Shown here: piece by piece, positions 1 through 12,815 of the stretch
How positions within the stretch are numbered: the stretch's first letter is position 1
Layout: each line of letters begins with the position of its first letter
NCBI GenBank assembly: GCA_002840845.1
Contig: PHCS01000015.1
Span: 1-57,752, forward strand
Length of the DNA: 57,752 bases
Origin: Betaproteobacteria bacterium HGW-Betaproteobacteria-14
GTDB lineage: Bacteria > Pseudomonadota > Gammaproteobacteria > Burkholderiales > Rhodocyclaceae
Reading direction: 5' to 3'
The notes under the pieces: generated by a model
What the model was told of the DNA's origin: nothing
The model's database searches: none
The model's input: only the letters and a program-made list of their open reading frames with translations
Position numbers and translations under genes: made by a program

Positions 1-43
1 TGCGCTTGCGGCGCACGACCGACGGTTGATACGTGCGTTTCAT
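1..43 (-). CDS. rpmH: 50S ribosomal protein L34, 5' part only
   Basis: The reverse strand from the ATG at 43 reads MKRTYQPSVVRRKR and then runs off the window. This is the almost invariant N-terminus of bacterial ribosomal protein L34, a 44-residue large-subunit protein. It diverges from dnaA, which is the usual gene order at proteobacterial origins. Only 14 codons are visible, but the motif is diagnostic. Confidence 0.95.
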   Translation of the reverse strand, partial: MKRTYQPSVVRRKR

Positions 44-129
44 GTTGGTAATCCCTTGATGTGCTAAGAAAAACGCGCAATTACACCGCGTTAACACATA
101 GCCTGTCAAGATCAATTATTTTTCACAGC

Positions 130-138
130 TGTGGATAA
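130..138 (-). promoter_or_regulatory. DnaA box upstream of dnaA
   Basis: TGTGGATAA is a perfect reverse-complement match to the consensus DnaA box TTATCCACA. It lies in the AT-rich rpmH-dnaA spacer, where it could serve dnaA autoregulation or form part of the origin. Single box; no second perfect copy was seen in this spacer. Confidence 0.75.
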
Positions 139-277
139 CTTTCGGCATGAGGGGTAGAATCACGCCTTTCGCGGACCGTTGGACGGCCTCGGCGAAAACA
201 CCAAAAACGTCTTTAAATCAAACAAATAAAATCACCCGCCGGCATCTTTTCGTCCGCGGGGAGGAGCATCGTAGTCA

Positions 278-1663
278 ATGGCCGGTTTCTGGGAATCCTG
301 TTTACAACGTTTTGAACAGGAACTACCTGCTCAGCAGTTCAACACCTGGATCAAGCCGCTGCGCCTCGAAGGCGAAAGCACGGCCAACGAAGACGGCCTG
401 CGCCTGATTGCCCCCAACAGCTTCATCCTCAAGTGGGTGCGCGATCGCTACCTGACGCGTATCGAGGACTATAGCCGCAGTTTCTTTGCCGCCCCGGTCA
501 GCATTGCGCTGGTCATCGGCAGCGGTCGGACGACCCCGGCGCGCAGCGAGGCCAAGAGCGATACGACGCCGGCAGAAGCGCCGGCCAAGGCCGCCAGGTC
601 CGGCAAGAGCGAGGAAAAATCGCGGGCCCGCGGCGGCAATTATGAAAAATCCCGGCTGTTCAACGCCTTCACCTTCGACAACCTGGTCGTCGGCAAGGCC
701 AACGACCTGGCCCGGGCCGCCGCCATCCAGGTGGCCAACAATCCGGGCGGTGCCTACAACCCGCTGTTCATCTACGGTGGCGCCGGCCTCGGCAAGACCC
801 ACCTGATCCACGCCATCGGCAACACCATCGTCGGCGAGAACCCGGACAAGGTGGTGCGCTATGTGCACGCCGAGGATTACTACTCCGACGTCGTCCGTGC
901 CTACCAGCAGAAGTCCTTCGACACCTTCAAGCGCACCTATCGCTCGCTCGACGTGCTGCTGCTCGACGACGTGCAGTTCTTCAATGGCAAGAACCGCTCG
1001 CAGGAAGAGTTCTTCTTCCTGTTCAACGCGCTGATCGAGGCGCGCAAGCAGATCATCATCACCTGCGACACCTATCCGAAGGACATCAACGGTCTCGACG
1101 ACCGCCTGGTGACCCGTTTCGACTGGGGTCTGACGGTGCAGATCGAACCGCCCGAGCTGGAAATGCGCGTCGCCATCCTGCAGAAGAAGGCCGAGGCCGA
1201 AGGCATCCGCCTCGACGACGAAGTCGCCTTCTTCATCGCCAAGCACCTGCGCTCCAACGTCCGCGAGCTGGAAGGCGCACTGAAGAAGGTGCTGGCCTAT
1301 TCCTCCTTCCACGGTCGGGTGATCGCCCTCGACCTGGCCAAGGAAGCGCTGAAGGATCTGATCGGTTCGGTGCGCAACGTCGGCATCGACAACATCCAGA
1401 AGACCGTCGCCGACTATTACAAGATCAAGGTCGCCGACTTCTTTTCCAAGAAGCGCACCCGCGCCATCGCCCGGCCGCGCCAGCTGGCCATGTGGCTGTG
1501 CCGCGAAGTCACCTCGCACAGCTTCCCGGAAATTGGCGATGCCTTCGGCGGCCGCGACCACACCACGGTGATCCACGCGGTGAAGACCATCGATTCGCTG
1601 CGCCTCAAGGAAAACGAGCTGAACCACGATCTCCACGTGCTGCTGCAGGTGCTCAAGGGATGA
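278..1663 (+). CDS. dnaA: Chromosomal replication initiator DnaA
   Basis: DnaA is the AAA+ ATPase that binds DnaA boxes and opens oriC in the cytoplasm. At 461 residues it has normal family length. An N-terminal DnaB-contact domain is followed by a low-complexity linker (about residues 85-125), the AAA+ core with Walker [10 protein letters not shown], Walker [10 protein letters not shown], and the C-terminal DNA-binding domain with the signature [12 protein letters not shown]. The start is supported by a GGGAGGAGC ribosome site about 11 bases upstream. It is followed by an origin-like spacer and then dnaN. Confidence 0.98.
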   Translation: MAGFWESCLQRFEQELPAQQFNTWIKPLRLEGESTANEDGLRLIAPNSFILKWVRDRYLTRIEDYSRSFFAAPVSIALVIGSGRTTPARSEAKSDTTPAEAPAKAARSGKSEEKSRARGGNYEKSRLFNAFTFDNLVVGKANDLARAAAIQVANNPGGAYNPLFIYGGAGLGKTHLIHAIGNTIVGENPDKVVRYVHAEDYYSDVVRAYQQKSFDTFKRTYRSLDVLLLDDVQFFNGKNRSQEEFFFLFNALIEARKQIIITCDTYPKDINGLDDRLVTRFDWGLTVQIEPPELEMRVAILQKKAEAEGIRLDDEVAFFIAKHLRSNVRELEGALKKVLAYSSFHGRVIALDLAKEALKDLIGSVRNVGIDNIQKTVADYYKIKVADFFSKKRTRAIARPRQLAMWLCREVTSHSFPEIGDAFGGRDHTTVIHAVKTIDSLRLKENELNHDLHVLLQVLKG

Positions 1664-1873
1664 GCGCTGTACATAAGCCTGTGGGCAAGTTGTCTGTACT
1701 TTGTGGAGCAAACGGACTTTCCCCCTTTGTGGGAAAATTATCCGGATTTCATCCACAGGCAATCCAGAGGCTTACGCAGAGCCGAAATTTGATTGCAAGA
1801 CACTGAAAACAAATTGTTATTTACCGTTATCCACAGAACTGTTCCCGATATAGTCTATAAAGGAATTTAATTT
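1664..1873. other. Candidate oriC in the dnaA-dnaN spacer
   Basis: This 210-bp spacer is AT-rich compared with both flanking genes. It contains one perfect DnaA box, TTATCCACA, at 1827-1835, and a one-mismatch copy, TCATCCACA, at 1749-1757. Several weaker TGTGG-containing stretches lie between 1680 and 1735. The dnaA-dnaN interval is a common origin position in proteobacteria. The rpmH-dnaA spacer is the alternative, and a GC-skew plot of the chromosome would decide. The dnaN ribosome site AAAGGAA lies at its right edge. Confidence 0.6.
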
Positions 1874-5540
<3,667 letters not shown>

Positions 5541-5543
5541 TCC

Positions 5544-5548
5544 ATTGT
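5544..5548 (+). repeat. Target-site duplication, gyrB-side copy
   Basis: ATTGT directly precedes the TGTC end of the Tn7-like element. The identical ATTGT follows the other end at 35099-35103. A 5-bp duplication is the Tn7-family hallmark. Confidence 0.93.
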
Positions 5549-5617
5549 TGTCGGGTGACAGAGAAAGTGAAAACTGTGCCAAGTTAGTGAAAAACTAGTG
5601 ACACAGTTAGTGAAATA
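5549..5617 (+). repeat. Right-type transposon end with three TnsB-like sites
   Basis: The end begins TGTCGGGTGACAGAG. Three repeats containing (A/T)AGTGAAA occur with GTGA at 5567, 5587 and 5610, a spacing of about 20-23 bp. Close packing of TnsB sites is typical of the Tn7 right end, the end that lies next to the target gene. Binding by TnsB is inferred, not shown. Confidence 0.8.
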
Positions 5618-5632
5618 ATCCGGTGCAATAAC

Positions 5633-5660
5633 AAAAAGAGGCCAATTTGGCCTCTTTTCA
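5633..5660. terminator. Intrinsic terminator inside the transposon end
   Basis: A perfect inverted repeat (AAAAGAGGCCAA facing TTGGCCTCTTTT) ends in a T-run. It lies inside the element, 93 bp after the gyrB stop. It would end gyrB transcription and shield the element, replacing the native gyrB terminator that the insertion has moved away. Confidence 0.75.
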
Positions 5661-5768
5661 TTTGTTGCCAGATACACATTACTGCTTTCGCGATAAAGTC
5701 TTGATCTGACCAATTCCATAGCAATAATTTATGTTTGTTATGGCACCAACTTGCATAGATTGCACGCG

Positions 5769-8549
5769 ATGACCCCCGAAGCTAAAGCTCGAATTGAAAT
5801 AGATAATCGGCTCACGAACGCTAGTTGGGTTGTTCAGGACTTTAAGCAACTAAATCTTGGAGCGGCGCTTGGCGTCGCGGTCCGTGAATACCCCACCGAC
5901 ACTGGCCCGGCGGATTACGTGCTGTTCGTCAATCGCAATGCCGTGGGTGTCATTGAAGCCAAGAAAGACAGTGCGGGTGAAAACCTCACGGTCGTTGAGA
6001 CTCAAACCGAGCGCTACGCCGCCGCCAGCCTGAGATGGCGCAAGGACAATACGCCGCTGCGTTTCCTGTTCGAGGCGACGGGCCAAATCGTTCGCTTTAC
6101 CGACAACAGCGACCCCGCCCCGCGCTCACGGGAAATTTTTCACTTCTTCAAACCGGAAACGCTGGCAACCTGGATGGCGCAACCGGAAACTTTGCGTCGT
6201 CGATTGGCAGAGCAGATGCCAGCCTTACCTGAACGCAATCTTCGCGACTGCCAGATCAGTGCCGTTACCGGGCTGGAAAAATCGCTGGGGATGAACAAGC
6301 CACGCGCCTTGGTGCACATGGCTACTGGTGCGGGCAAAACCTTTACTGCCATCACTTCGGTGTACCGTCTGCTCAAGTTCGGTGGTGCCAAGCGCATTTT
6401 GTTTCTGGTCGATACCCGAAATCTCGGCAAGCAGGCGCATCAGGAATTCATGGCATACATACCGCCCGATGATGCCCGCAAGTTCACCGAGCTTTACAAC
6501 GTACAACGGCTGGCATCGCCCAGCATCGATCCGCATTCGCAGGTGTGCATCAGCACCATCCAGCGCATGTATTCGATCCTCTCCGGCGAGCCTATCGACG
6601 ACTCCTCCGAAGACCTGTCGCTCAACGAACTCCAGCAGACCACCAAGCAGGAAAAGTTCGTGCGCTATAACCCGGCAGTGCCGGTAGAAACCTTCGACTT
6701 CATCATCATCGATGAATGCCACCGCAGCATCTACAACCTTTGGAAGCAAGTGCTTGATTATTTCGATGCCAGCCTGATCGGCCTCACCGCCACGCCCGAC
6801 AAGCGCACCTTCGGGTTTTTCAATGAGAACATCGTTGCGGAATACACCTACGAGCAATCCGTGGCCGATGGCGTCAACGTCGGCTACGACGTGTACGAAA
6901 TCGAAACCGAAATCACTCAGAAGGGCGCCGAGCTAAAAGCCAAAGAGTGGGTCGATCACCGCGACCGGCAAACCCGTAAAAAGCGCTGGAGCGAAACCGA
7001 AGAGGACACCACCTACACCGGTAAAGAACTCGATCGCTCCGTGGTAAACGTCAGCCAAATCCGCCAAGTAATTCAGGCAATGAAAACCGCCGTGGAAACT
7101 CAGATTTTCCCAGCCCGCAAAGAAACCCCAAAGACCCTCATTTTCGCCAAAACAGACAGCCACGCCGACGACATCATCAATCTGCTGCGCGAGGTCTATG
7201 GGCAAGGCAACGCCTTCTGCAAGAAGGTGACCTACCGCGCCGAAGAAGACGCCGACAGCATCCTGTCCAGTTTTCGCAACGACTACAACCCGCGCATTGC
7301 CGTCACCGTCGACATGATCGCCACCGGCACCGACGTAAAGCCGCTGGAAGTGCTGCTGTTCATGCGTGATGTGCGCAGCAAGGGCTACTACGAGCAAATG
7401 AAAGGCCGTGGCGTACGCTCGCTCGATGGTGACAGCCTCAAGCGGGTCAGCAACAGTGCCGATGGCGCCAAAACCCGCTTTGTGCTGATCGACGCAGTGG
7501 GCGTAGAAAAATCGCTGAAAACAGAAAGCCGCCCGCTGGAAAAAAAGCCCGGCGTGGCGCTCAAAGACCTGTTGCAAGGCGTCGCCATCGGCCACCGCGA
7601 CGACGACACCGTACTCTCGCTCGCCAACCGCCTGATCCGGCTGGGCAAGCAATTGGACGACAAGGCCCAGTCCCGAATTGAGAAGGTCTCGGGCGGTATC
7701 CCGGTGGCGGAACTGGGTAAAGGCCTGGTTGCCGCCCTGAACCCTGACGCCATCGTCGCCGCCGCGCTGGCGACAGCTCAGGCAAAGGGCATCACCCGCA
7801 GCGAAGAAACATTGTTGCCCGAAGAAATCAAAGCCGCCCGTGCCGAGCGTGTCGCCGCCGCCTGCGCCCCTTTCGACCAACCGGCGCTACGTGACGAAAT
7901 CGAAGCGGCCCGCCGCGAACGTGAACAGCTCATCGACCATATCAACCTCGATCAAGTCACTTTCTCAGGCTTCAGCGAGCAAGCCGAAGCGCAGGCAATA
8001 AAAGTAATTGACAGCTTCGCAAGCTACATCGCCCAACACAAAGAGGAAATCGCAGCGCTGAGCTTCTTCTACCAGCAGCCCTACCAGCGCCGCCTGCTCA
8101 CCTTCGACATGATCGAAGAACTACATCAAGCCCTCAGTCGCCCGCCGCTGATGCTGACCACCGAGCGCCTATGGAGCGCCTATGCCCGCGTGCGAGCCGG
8201 TCAGGTGAAAGGGTCAGACAGCAAACGCCAGCTCACCGATCTGGTGTCACTGGTGCGTTTTGCGCTGGGCATGGAAGCCGAACTCAAACCCTTCAGTGAG
8301 CAAGTTGATAAGCGCTTTCAGGAATGGATCTTCCGCCACAATGCCCAACGCACCACGGCCTTTACACCCGAGCAAACTGAATGGCTGCGGCTGATGAAAG
8401 AGCACATCGCCAGCAGTTGCAGTATCCGCCGCGACGATTTTGACTATGCCGAACTAGCGGGCAAAGGCGGTTTGCAGAAAGTATGGGCGTTGTTTGGTCA
8501 TCAGCTCGACGGGCTGATGAATGAAATGAATGAGGAGTTGGTAGCGTGA
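5769..8549 (+). CDS. hsdR: Type I restriction endonuclease subunit HsdR
   Basis: HsdR is the DNA-translocating and cleaving subunit of a type I restriction-modification complex. An N-terminal nuclease region has VGVIEAKK, the E-x-K part of a PD-(D/E)XK site. The SF2 helicase core shows MATGAGKT (motif I), DECHRS (motif II) and GLTATP (motif III). A C-terminal EcoEI-type region follows. The protein has 926 residues from the ATG at 5769; a TTG six codons upstream is possible but less likely. Its stop overlaps the GTG of hsdS, so the genes are translationally coupled. It is the first gene of the defence operon near the gyrB-side end of the transposon. Confidence 0.93.
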   Translation: MTPEAKARIEIDNRLTNASWVVQDFKQLNLGAALGVAVREYPTDTGPADYVLFVNRNAVGVIEAKKDSAGENLTVVETQTERYAAASLRWRKDNTPLRFLFEATGQIVRFTDNSDPAPRSREIFHFFKPETLATWMAQPETLRRRLAEQMPALPERNLRDCQISAVTGLEKSLGMNKPRALVHMATGAGKTFTAITSVYRLLKFGGAKRILFLVDTRNLGKQAHQEFMAYIPPDDARKFTELYNVQRLASPSIDPHSQVCISTIQRMYSILSGEPIDDSSEDLSLNELQQTTKQEKFVRYNPAVPVETFDFIIIDECHRSIYNLWKQVLDYFDASLIGLTATPDKRTFGFFNENIVAEYTYEQSVADGVNVGYDVYEIETEITQKGAELKAKEWVDHRDRQTRKKRWSETEEDTTYTGKELDRSVVNVSQIRQVIQAMKTAVETQIFPARKETPKTLIFAKTDSHADDIINLLREVYGQGNAFCKKVTYRAEEDADSILSSFRNDYNPRIAVTVDMIATGTDVKPLEVLLFMRDVRSKGYYEQMKGRGVRSLDGDSLKRVSNSADGAKTRFVLIDAVGVEKSLKTESRPLEKKPGVALKDLLQGVAIGHRDDDTVLSLANRLIRLGKQLDDKAQSRIEKVSGGIPVAELGKGLVAALNPDAIVAAALATAQAKGITRSEETLLPEEIKAARAERVAAACAPFDQPALRDEIEAARREREQLIDHINLDQVTFSGFSEQAEAQAIKVIDSFASYIAQHKEEIAALSFFYQQPYQRRLLTFDMIEELHQALSRPPLMLTTERLWSAYARVRAGQVKGSDSKRQLTDLVSLVRFALGMEAELKPFSEQVDKRFQEWIFRHNAQRTTAFTPEQTEWLRLMKEHIASSCSIRRDDFDYAELAGKGGLQKVWALFGHQLDGLMNEMNEELVA

Positions 8550-10330
8550 GTATTGTTCAATCGCTGCCCAATGGGTGGGTCAAATCGAGTCTGGCAGACC
8601 TAGCCAGTGCTGTCGGTGGTGGAACGCCGTCGAAAGCTGACCCCTCCTTCTGGACAGATGGCTCGATACCATGGGTTTCTCCAAAAGACATGAAATCATT
8701 CCATGTCGTTTCTAGCGAAGATCGCTTGGCTCCAAAGGCGCTTGATCGTCTGACGTTGATTCCAGCTGAAAGTGTGCTCGTCGTAGTCCGGTCAGGAATC
8801 CTTTCCCGGACCCTTCCCGTCGCGCTCAATGCAATGGCCGTTACGGTAAACCAGGATATGCGTGCCTTCGTCCCTGAACGTGGGGTATCGGCTCGTTATA
8901 TCGCGTTGCAGATGATTGCCAAGGAGCGTGAAATATTGTCTTCGTGCTCAAAGGATGGAACGACCGTTGCTAGTATTGAAGGTCCGGCACTTGCACGCTT
9001 CCCTCTCCTTATCGCTCCAGAGGAAGAGCAGTCCCGTATTGTCGAAAAACTCGAAGAACTGCTTTCCGACCTTGATACCGGGGTTACCGAACTCAAGGCC
9101 GCGCAGATAAAGCTGGGGCAATATCGGCAATCGTTGCTGAAAGCCGCCGTGGAAGGTGCGCTGACTGCCGAGTGGCGTGCCACCCGAAAAGTCGGTGCTG
9201 GCGATACGGCGCTGGAAACCGGCGTGCAGTTGCTGGAGCGCATCCTCAACGAGCACCGCGCACACTGGGAAGCCAAACAGCTCGCCAAGTTTGCAGAGCA
9301 AGGTAAGGCTCCACCTAAAGATTGGGAGAAGAAATACACCGAGCCGGTACCGCCCGATACCACTGATTTGCCAGACCTGCCGAGGGGTTGGGTGTGGGCG
9401 ACTGTCGACCAGCTTACCGCCGAGCAGAAATATGGTTCATCCTCAAAGACAAATGAGGACTCTACTGGGGTTCCGATTTTGCGAATGGGCAATATTCAGG
9501 ATGGCGATCTAGATTTTTCTAACTTAAAGTATCTACCTGCCGATCACGATGAATTCCCCGGTCTCTATCTGCAAGATGGCGATTTGCTATTCAATCGGAC
9601 AAACAGCCCGGAGTTGGTAGGCAAGACGGCGGTGTATCGCTCGCAAATATCCCCGTGCTCGTTCGCCTCCTATCTGATTAGCGTGCGGTTTTCTCAAAGC
9701 TATATACCCGAGCTTGCGTCGACGTTCATCAATTCAGCGTATGGCAAACACTGGATTAAATCGGTAGTGGTCCAGCAAGTGGGGCAAGCAAATGTCAACG
9801 GGTCAAAGCTAGCTGCTCTTGCAATACCGCTTCCACCACTCGAAGAGCAGAAGGAAATAGTTTCGTTACTTCAAGCCCAAACGGACGAAATTGTCGATCA
9901 GCTAAAGAACATAGACACATCCCTCAAGCAATCCGCTGCCCAACGCAAGAACATTCTCAAAGCTGCCTTCTCTGGTCAGTTAGTGCCGCAAGACCGCAGC
10001 GACGAACCAGCCAGCGTGCTGCTGGAACGTATCTGCGCCGAGCGGGCTGAACGCGACAAACAGCCAAAGGTACGCAAGACCAAACAACAGAAGGAGATCG
10101 CCGCCATGGTGAGCAAACTGATGGACGTGCTTGCCGAGGCCGGCGATTGGCTGTCCGCCCAAGAGGCATTCCGCCGCTGTGGCGTAGCAGATGGCGCACA
10201 GACCGAGCAGCTCGAAGCGCTCTACGCCGAGTTGCGGGCATTGGATAAGGCTGGCCGTCTTGCCGTAGAACCCGTCACGGATACCCAAGGCCGCAAGCTA
10301 CATGACCGGCTGAAGCTGTTGGCAGCCTGA
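8546..10330 (+). CDS. hsdS: Type I restriction specificity subunit HsdS
   Basis: HsdS determines the DNA sequence recognised by the methylase and restriction complex. Two target-recognition domains are visible: one opening with LPNGWVKSSLADLASAVGGG and one after LPRGWVWATVDQL near residue 280. Each is followed by a helical spacer of the type SLLKAAVEGALT / NILKAAFSGQLVPQD. At 594 residues it is longer than usual. An extra C-terminal stretch of about 85 residues resembles a helix-turn-helix module. The start is a GTG overlapping the hsdR stop. The hsdR-hsdS order, with hsdM separated by two other genes, is unusual. Confidence 0.9.
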   Translation: MSIVQSLPNGWVKSSLADLASAVGGGTPSKADPSFWTDGSIPWVSPKDMKSFHVVSSEDRLAPKALDRLTLIPAESVLVVVRSGILSRTLPVALNAMAVTVNQDMRAFVPERGVSARYIALQMIAKEREILSSCSKDGTTVASIEGPALARFPLLIAPEEEQSRIVEKLEELLSDLDTGVTELKAAQIKLGQYRQSLLKAAVEGALTAEWRATRKVGAGDTALETGVQLLERILNEHRAHWEAKQLAKFAEQGKAPPKDWEKKYTEPVPPDTTDLPDLPRGWVWATVDQLTAEQKYGSSSKTNEDSTGVPILRMGNIQDGDLDFSNLKYLPADHDEFPGLYLQDGDLLFNRTNSPELVGKTAVYRSQISPCSFASYLISVRFSQSYIPELASTFINSAYGKHWIKSVVVQQVGQANVNGSKLAALAIPLPPLEEQKEIVSLLQAQTDEIVDQLKNIDTSLKQSAAQRKNILKAAFSGQLVPQDRSDEPASVLLERICAERAERDKQPKVRKTKQQKEIAAMVSKLMDVLAEAGDWLSAQEAFRRCGVADGAQTEQLEALYAELRALDKAGRLAVEPVTDTQGRKLHDRLKLLAA

Positions 10331-10332
10331 CC

Positions 10333-12024
10333 ATGCGTCTGGATAAGCTAACCATCGGCAGCGTCAAAGAAAGCCCGACGCACCAGTTCAAGAACCTGAA
10401 GAACGTCACTATCGATTTCGACCAGGATCACTGGGTAACGGTAGTGATTGGCTGGAATGGAACGGGCAAATCTAACGTGCTGGAAGCGCTGGCGATCATC
10501 TTTCGCGATCTGATCGGCAAGAAACGCACGCCTGCCTTTGCTTTCCAATTGGCTTACCGCATGGGAGCGGGCAAGAATCTTCGTCACATTCACATCGATG
10601 CTGATCCGGATCGAGAAAAGACCCCTTTTCTCATTCACGTCGCTGACGCCCAGGACATCAAGCAAAACGACCTGCTTCATAGCGTATTTGATTTTGGGAA
10701 CGATGCTGACAGGTCACCTCAAGGTAAGCCGATCAAACTCACCGCCTTCTTGAACGCGGATACCGAGTATTTGCCGCGCTACGTGTTTAGCTACTACTCG
10801 GGTGAAAGCCCGCGCATGCACGAGGTGTTCCGCCCGTACCTGGAAGGCTACGACAGTAAACTGCGCAATGGCGAAGACCCGGGGCTGAAGCGCCTGTTCT
10901 ACGCGATGCCTGTGCACAGCCAGTTCGTGTTGTTGGCGTTTTTGATTCAACAGTCCGAAGTGGTGCGGGCATTTCTCGACGACCACCTCGGCCTTGATCC
11001 GGACGAAGGTATTGAATCGGTGCTGTTTGTGTTGCGCCAACCACCATGGAAATCAAAAGCCGTGGATGGCGACCCGCGCTTCTGGAATGCACGGGGCGTA
11101 GTGCGCGACTTCCTCGCTCGACTATATGACATTGCGTTGGCGCCCGTTGACATCAACCGTCGCGTTTCTACGTCGATCTGGAACAAGGAAACGCTGCAAT
11201 TCAAATATCTCTACGTGAAAGACATCGCCGCGTTGCGGCGCTTGGTGGGCAATCAAGCACCAGCAAAGTTCTTCCGGGATTTGGAGAGCACCTATGTCTC
11301 TGAACTGATAGAAGAGGTGCGCATCCGCGTGCGCCTAAAAAAGAACGACGGCAGCGTGACATTCCGCGAGCTGAGCGAAGGTGAACAGCAGTTGCTGACA
11401 GTGCTGGGCCTATTGCGCTTTACCGCCGAAGACGAAAGCCTTTTTCTCTTGGATGAGCCAGACACGCACTTGAATCCGCGCTGGTGTGTGGATTACCTCA
11501 ACTATCTGAAGTCATTTGTGGGGCAAAACAGCGAAGGTCAGGACAATAGCCATATCGTGTTGACGACCCACAACCCCTTGGCGATTGCTGAGCTTGTCAA
11601 AGAACAAGTTCAAATCCTGTACCGCGATCCCGGCGCTCGAACCGTGCATGCAGAAAATCCTGCAGTAGACCCGAAAGGCATGGGCTTCGCCGGCATCGTG
11701 ACCAGCGATATGTTTGGCTTGGGCACCAGTCTGGACAAAGCCACGAATGACGACCTGCTGGCGCTGCACCAGCTTTCCACACAGCAGCAGCCCCTCAATG
11801 AGGCTGATCGTACGACGTTGGTGGACATCCGCCAGCGGCTCGAAGGACTGGATTTCAACTTCGCATCGCGTGATCGGTTGGAGCAAGAGTATCGGCGTGC
11901 CCGATTTGATCTGGCCGCTGAAGGCACCATCGATGGCGCCATCGTTACCCCGGAGAATAAACAAAAGGCGCTCGATGCCTTGGTGCAAAGCCTGCTTCGC
12001 AGTTTGCAGGAGGGACAGGCTTGA
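10333..12024 (+). CDS. Septu PtuA-like AAA family ATPase
   Basis: This 563-residue ATPase has an N-terminal Walker A (GWNGTGKSN, near residue 40), an ABC-type signature region (LSEGEQQLLT, near residue 345), a Walker B (LFLLDEPDTHLNP) and a switch histidine (LTTHNP). That order is typical of AAA_21/OLD-like and PtuA ATPases. No TOPRIM nuclease domain is apparent. It lies 2 bp after hsdS and overlaps the next gene, an HNH nuclease, by 4 bp. ATPase plus HNH is the composition of the anti-phage system Septu (PtuAB). Assignment to Septu is by architecture and motif, not by a search. Confidence 0.75.
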   Translation: MRLDKLTIGSVKESPTHQFKNLKNVTIDFDQDHWVTVVIGWNGTGKSNVLEALAIIFRDLIGKKRTPAFAFQLAYRMGAGKNLRHIHIDADPDREKTPFLIHVADAQDIKQNDLLHSVFDFGNDADRSPQGKPIKLTAFLNADTEYLPRYVFSYYSGESPRMHEVFRPYLEGYDSKLRNGEDPGLKRLFYAMPVHSQFVLLAFLIQQSEVVRAFLDDHLGLDPDEGIESVLFVLRQPPWKSKAVDGDPRFWNARGVVRDFLARLYDIALAPVDINRRVSTSIWNKETLQFKYLYVKDIAALRRLVGNQAPAKFFRDLESTYVSELIEEVRIRVRLKKNDGSVTFRELSEGEQQLLTVLGLLRFTAEDESLFLLDEPDTHLNPRWCVDYLNYLKSFVGQNSEGQDNSHIVLTTHNPLAIAELVKEQVQILYRDPGARTVHAENPAVDPKGMGFAGIVTSDMFGLGTSLDKATNDDLLALHQLSTQQQPLNEADRTTLVDIRQRLEGLDFNFASRDRLEQEYRRARFDLAAEGTIDGAIVTPENKQKALDALVQSLLRSLQEGQA

Positions 12025-12815
12025 GGTTCATTCTGATTCCATCACCACCTCATTTGCCGGTGCGCTGGCCCAAGATTTACACCGGAAGGGTTACGAAGGT
12101 TGGGTCGTTCGCCACCCATGATCTTCGATCCGATTACATCAAGAAGAACGGTAGTTGGGGCCTGCTAAAAAAGTGGCTGGCGAACGCCAGTGGCCACAAA
12201 TGCTGGTATTGCGAAGCAAAGAGCACGCGCGCGCCCTTTGATGTCGACCACTTTCGGCCCAAGCTGGGCATCACGGTGGATGGTGTCAAGCTGGCGGGTC
12301 ATAACGGGTACTACTGGTTGGCTTATGAGTGGTGGAACTTCCGCCTTTCTTGCCAACGCTGCAATCGTCCAGAAAAAGACCATGGTGGCACCTTGCGTGG
12401 CAAATCCAATGAATTTCCGATTCAGGATGAGACACAGCGTTGTTCTCTGCCTGCAGCTTCACTGACCACTGAGTCCCCAAGGCTTTTGGACCCTTGCGTT
12501 CAAACCGATTGCGAACTGCTGGCCCACAGTATTGATGGAGAGGTCAAACCAGTGGCCCCAACTGGCACTTGGGAATACCTGCGTGCGCGGTACACGATTG
12601 ACCGGCTTGGGTTCAATGAATGGAACACTCCCGAGGAAAAGCGCGGTCGGTGGCAAACACTGGCAACGTTGCTCACGGTCGTAGGCCACACCGCCAATCC
12701 TTATGTCATTGCTGAACTGAAAAAATACCTTTCCCACGATCACGAATACTCAAGTTTTTTCCGATCTGCCATTGGTACGCATCGTGACAAGGCTTGGGTA
12801 GAGGCACTTTTATGA
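12021..12815 (+). CDS. Septu PtuB-like HNH endonuclease
   Basis: This 264-residue protein has an HNH-type zinc nuclease core: CWYC near residue 58, the DVDHFRPK motif carrying the catalytic histidine, WWNFRLSCQRCN, and a following K/D-H region. The CxxC...HFRPK...CxxCN layout is that of the HNH family that includes PtuB and the retron Ec78-associated nuclease. It is translationally coupled to the upstream ATPase (4-bp overlap) and to hsdM downstream (ATGA overlap), so it is embedded in the type I operon. It probably acts as the nuclease effector controlled by the ATPase. Confidence 0.78.
   Translation: MRFILIPSPPHLPVRWPKIYTGRVTKVGSFATHDLRSDYIKKNGSWGLLKKWLANASGHKCWYCEAKSTRAPFDVDHFRPKLGITVDGVKLAGHNGYYWLAYEWWNFRLSCQRCNRPEKDHGGTLRGKSNEFPIQDETQRCSLPAASLTTESPRLLDPCVQTDCELLAHSIDGEVKPVAPTGTWEYLRARYTIDRLGFNEWNTPEEKRGRWQTLATLLTVVGHTANPYVIAELKKYLSHDHEYSSFFRSAIGTHRDKAWVEALL

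Noticed and set aside
323-1762. Long minus-strand frame opposite dnaA
   Set aside because: Shadow of dnaA with no recognisable protein features.
5751-5768. TTG start for hsdR six codons upstream
   Set aside because: No ribosome site and an ATG is available at 5769.
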